Virus record (IMG/VR): IMGVR_UViG_3300013102_000793
Span: 1-23,338 of that record
DNA: 23,338 nt
Source: a virus
Direction: 5' to 3' (one strand)
Position numbers and translations under genes: made by a program. Of the stretch, positions 21,748 to 23,338 are shown in pieces. The notes under the pieces are model-generated. The model was not told the DNA's origin, ran no database searches, and saw nothing but the letters and a program-made list of their open reading frames with translations. Each line of letters starts with the position of its first letter. The stretch's first letter is position 1.

Positions 21748-21776
21748 ATGCCGCCTGACAGGGCGGCATTCTTTTA
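21748..21776 (+). terminator. Terminator immediately before V
   Basis: ATGCCGCC (21748-21755) pairs with GGCGGCAT (21762-21769) around TGACAG, then TCTTTTA. It should stop transcripts entering from S and the inserted gene. The V ATG follows within a few bases. Confidence 0.78.
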
Positions 21777-21779
21777 TCC

Positions 21780-22421
21780 ATGAATACATCCATCCCAAAC
21801 AACGACATTCCGCGCCTGCTGCGCAATCTGATCCGCATTGGCACCGTTGCCGAGGTGAATTTGGAGGAAGCAACTTGTCGCGTAAATACCGGCGGTAACG
21901 TCACCGACTGGCTGCACTGGCTGACGTCCCGCGCTGGGCGTTCCCGTTCCTGGTGGGCACCGTCTGAAGGTGAACAGGTTGTGCTGTTCTGCCTGGGCGG
22001 TGAGCTGGATACCGCCTTTGTGATGCCCGGCGTTTTCTCTGATGAATTTCCTGCGCCGTCGGCGTCAGCCGATGCCATGCACGTCACTTTCCCTGACGGT
22101 GCGGTGATCGAGTACGAACCCAAAACCGGCTCGCTGCTGGCAACCGGCATTAAGTCCGCCACGGTGAACGCCGCCGATAAGGTGGCGGTGACTGCTCCGC
22201 TGATCACCTGCACGGCGAAAACGCGCATCACCCTCGACACGCCGGAAGTGGTCTGCACGAACAAACTCACCACCGGCACTATCGAGATTAAGCAAGGCGG
22301 CAAGATGACTGGCAACCTCACCCACACAGGCGGCAGCATCACGTCAAACGGCGTGGTGGTTCATACCCATAAACACGGCGGCGTCCAGACGGGCGGCGGT
22401 CAGACGCAGGTGCCTTCATGA
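21780..22421 (+). CDS. V: Baseplate assembly protein / central spike
   Basis: The spike tip that punctures the outer membrane. It has 213 residues (P2 V: 211) with P2-like segments TDWLHWLTSRAGRSRSWW, FPDGAVIEYEP and TLDTPEVVCTN. The N-terminal OB fold is followed by a beta-helical repeat region (about 110-190). The C-terminus has VVHTHKHGG, the HxH metal-binding motif of the spike apex. No Shine-Dalgarno sequence precedes the ATG. It shares four bases with W. Confidence 0.95.
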   Translation: MNTSIPNNDIPRLLRNLIRIGTVAEVNLEEATCRVNTGGNVTDWLHWLTSRAGRSRSWWAPSEGEQVVLFCLGGELDTAFVMPGVFSDEFPAPSASADAMHVTFPDGAVIEYEPKTGSLLATGIKSATVNAADKVAVTAPLITCTAKTRITLDTPEVVCTNKLTTGTIEIKQGGKMTGNLTHTGGSITSNGVVVHTHKHGGVQTGGGQTQVPS

Positions 22422-22768
22422 CTAACGCGAAATACATCGGCCTGGCTCGCGACACGGGGCGCAGCGTCGAAGACCTGGCACATATTCAGCAGTCGGTAAG
22501 CGACATTCTGCGCACGCCCGTCGGTTCCCGCGTCATGCGCCGCGACTATGGTTCACTGCTGTCCGAGCTGACCGACCGCCCGCAGAATGCGGCGCTGCGC
22601 CTGCAAATCATGGCGGCCTGTTACAGCGCGATCCTGAAATGGGAGCCACGCGTCAGCCTGACCGGCATCACCTTTGAAACGACGTTCGACGGAAAAGGCG
22701 TGGTGGAACTCACCGGCACCCGCAAAGACACGTCCGCCGCTATTTCCTTAACCCTACCCGTGAGCTGA
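22418..22768 (+). CDS. W: Baseplate wedge protein
   Basis: 116 residues (P2 W: 115), GPW/gp25 family. RDTGRSVEDLAHIQQSVSDI and GSRVMRRDYGSLLSELTDRP are characteristic. The ATG overlaps the V stop (ATGA), implying coupled translation. Confidence 0.95.
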   Translation: MTNAKYIGLARDTGRSVEDLAHIQQSVSDILRTPVGSRVMRRDYGSLLSELTDRPQNAALRLQIMAACYSAILKWEPRVSLTGITFETTFDGKGVVELTGTRKDTSAAISLTLPVS

Positions 22769-22771
22769 ATT

Positions 22772-23338
22772 ATGGCAACTATCGACCTGAGCCAGTTACC
22801 CGCCCCCGACGTGGTGGAGGTGCTGGATTACGAAATCCTGCTGGCTGAACGCAAAGCCACGCTGGTATCGCTGTACCCCGAAGACCAGCAGGCCGCAATT
22901 GCCCGCACGCTGACGCTGGAGTCTGAACCGATTGTGAAGCTGCTGGAGGAGAACGCCTACCGCGAAGTGATCCTGCGTCAGCGGGTTAACGAGGCGGCGC
23001 AGGCGGTGATGCTGGCCTATGCCGCCGGTACTGATCTCGACAACATCGCCGCCACGTTCAGCGTGGAACGCCTGACGATCACCCCTGCGGATACGGTCAG
23101 TGTGCCCGCCGTGGCAGCAGTGATGGAAAGCGATGCGGATTTGCGTATCCGTGCGCAGCAGGCTTTTGAAGGGCTGAGCGTAGCCGGTCCGGTCGGCTCT
23201 TATGAGTATCACGGACGCTCGGCTGACGGGCGTGTGGCGGATATTTCGGTGATCAGTCCGTCGCCTGCCTGCGTGACGATTTCCGTGCTGGCACAGACCG
23301 GCAACGGCACCGCGCCCGCCGACCTGCTGGCGAAAGTA
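22772..23338 (+). CDS. J: Baseplate protein J, N-terminal part
   Basis: The reading frame is open from the ATG at 22772 to the window edge: 189 codons of a protein that is 302 aa in P2. MATIDLSQLPAPDVVEVLDYE, LLEENAYREVILRQRVNEAA and GPVGSYEYHGRSAD match P2 J. It starts three bases after the W stop. It connects the wedge to the tail hub. Confidence 0.95.
   Translation, partial: MATIDLSQLPAPDVVEVLDYEILLAERKATLVSLYPEDQQAAIARTLTLESEPIVKLLEENAYREVILRQRVNEAAQAVMLAYAAGTDLDNIAATFSVERLTITPADTVSVPAVAAVMESDADLRIRAQQAFEGLSVAGPVGSYEYHGRSADGRVADISVISPSPACVTISVLAQTGNGTAPADLLAKV

Noticed and set aside
22796-23212. Leftward frame opposite J
   Set aside because: Shadow of J, which continues unbroken to the window edge and matches P2 J.
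1-23338. tRNA genes, CRISPR arrays and insertion sequences
   Set aside because: No cloverleaf, regularly spaced repeats or transposase frame was seen.

Overview
This window is the left part of a P2-like temperate phage (subfamily Peduovirinae) integrated next to the chromosomal carbonic anhydrase gene can of an enterobacterium. Can is close to the E. coli protein but differs at its C-terminus and at scattered positions. This points to a non-Escherichia member of Enterobacterales, perhaps a Rahnella/Serratia-type Yersiniaceae, but the genus is a guess. The prophage starts just after the can terminator and runs off the right edge inside baseplate gene J.

Layout. 1-716: can and its terminator. 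About 717-830: left attachment region with two P2-type integrase arm sites overlapping the 3' end of int. 806-2188: int and immunity repressor C, leftward. 2189-2296: switch region with two GGCAATTAA direct repeats, the likely C operators. 2297-3629: rightward early genes cox, a Fil/DUF2724-like gene, a DUF5347-like gene, a DUF2732-like gene, a TraR/DksA-type zinc-finger gene and a 26-residue membrane peptide, mostly closely spaced or overlapping. 3668-4255: an unknown gene facing against the early operon. 4297-6309: replication endonuclease gene A.

6310-12190 is the accessory region between A and Q, the usual cargo site of P2-like phages. It holds (i) a three-gene, AT-rich cassette: a DUF262 protein broken by one in-frame TAA, an ABC/AAA-type ATPase with a DUF3696-like tail, and an unrecognised protein with a phospholipase-D-like HDR motif; (ii) a structured non-coding stretch that probably includes the packaging (cos) region; and (iii) a SEFIR/TIR-domain gene with its own sigma70-type promoter. 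A 19-bp direct repeat flanks the stretch containing (ii) and (iii). Both gene modules look like anti-phage defence.

12216-23338 is the P2 late region in canonical order: Q and P leftward; O, N, M, L, X, holin, endolysin K, nested spanins lysB/lysC, R and S rightward; an AT-rich four-helix membrane protein gene inserted between S and V; then V, W and partial J. A shared box, CGTTGTGCCA-N5-CATCAACCCGCC, lies upstream of both O and V and is the best candidate for the Ogr-type late activator site. Head assembly (Q, P, O, N, M, L), lysis (holin, K, lysB, lysC) and tail genes (X, R, S, V, W, J) all look intact. In the part visible here the prophage could be functional, except that its first defence operon carries a nonsense mutation.
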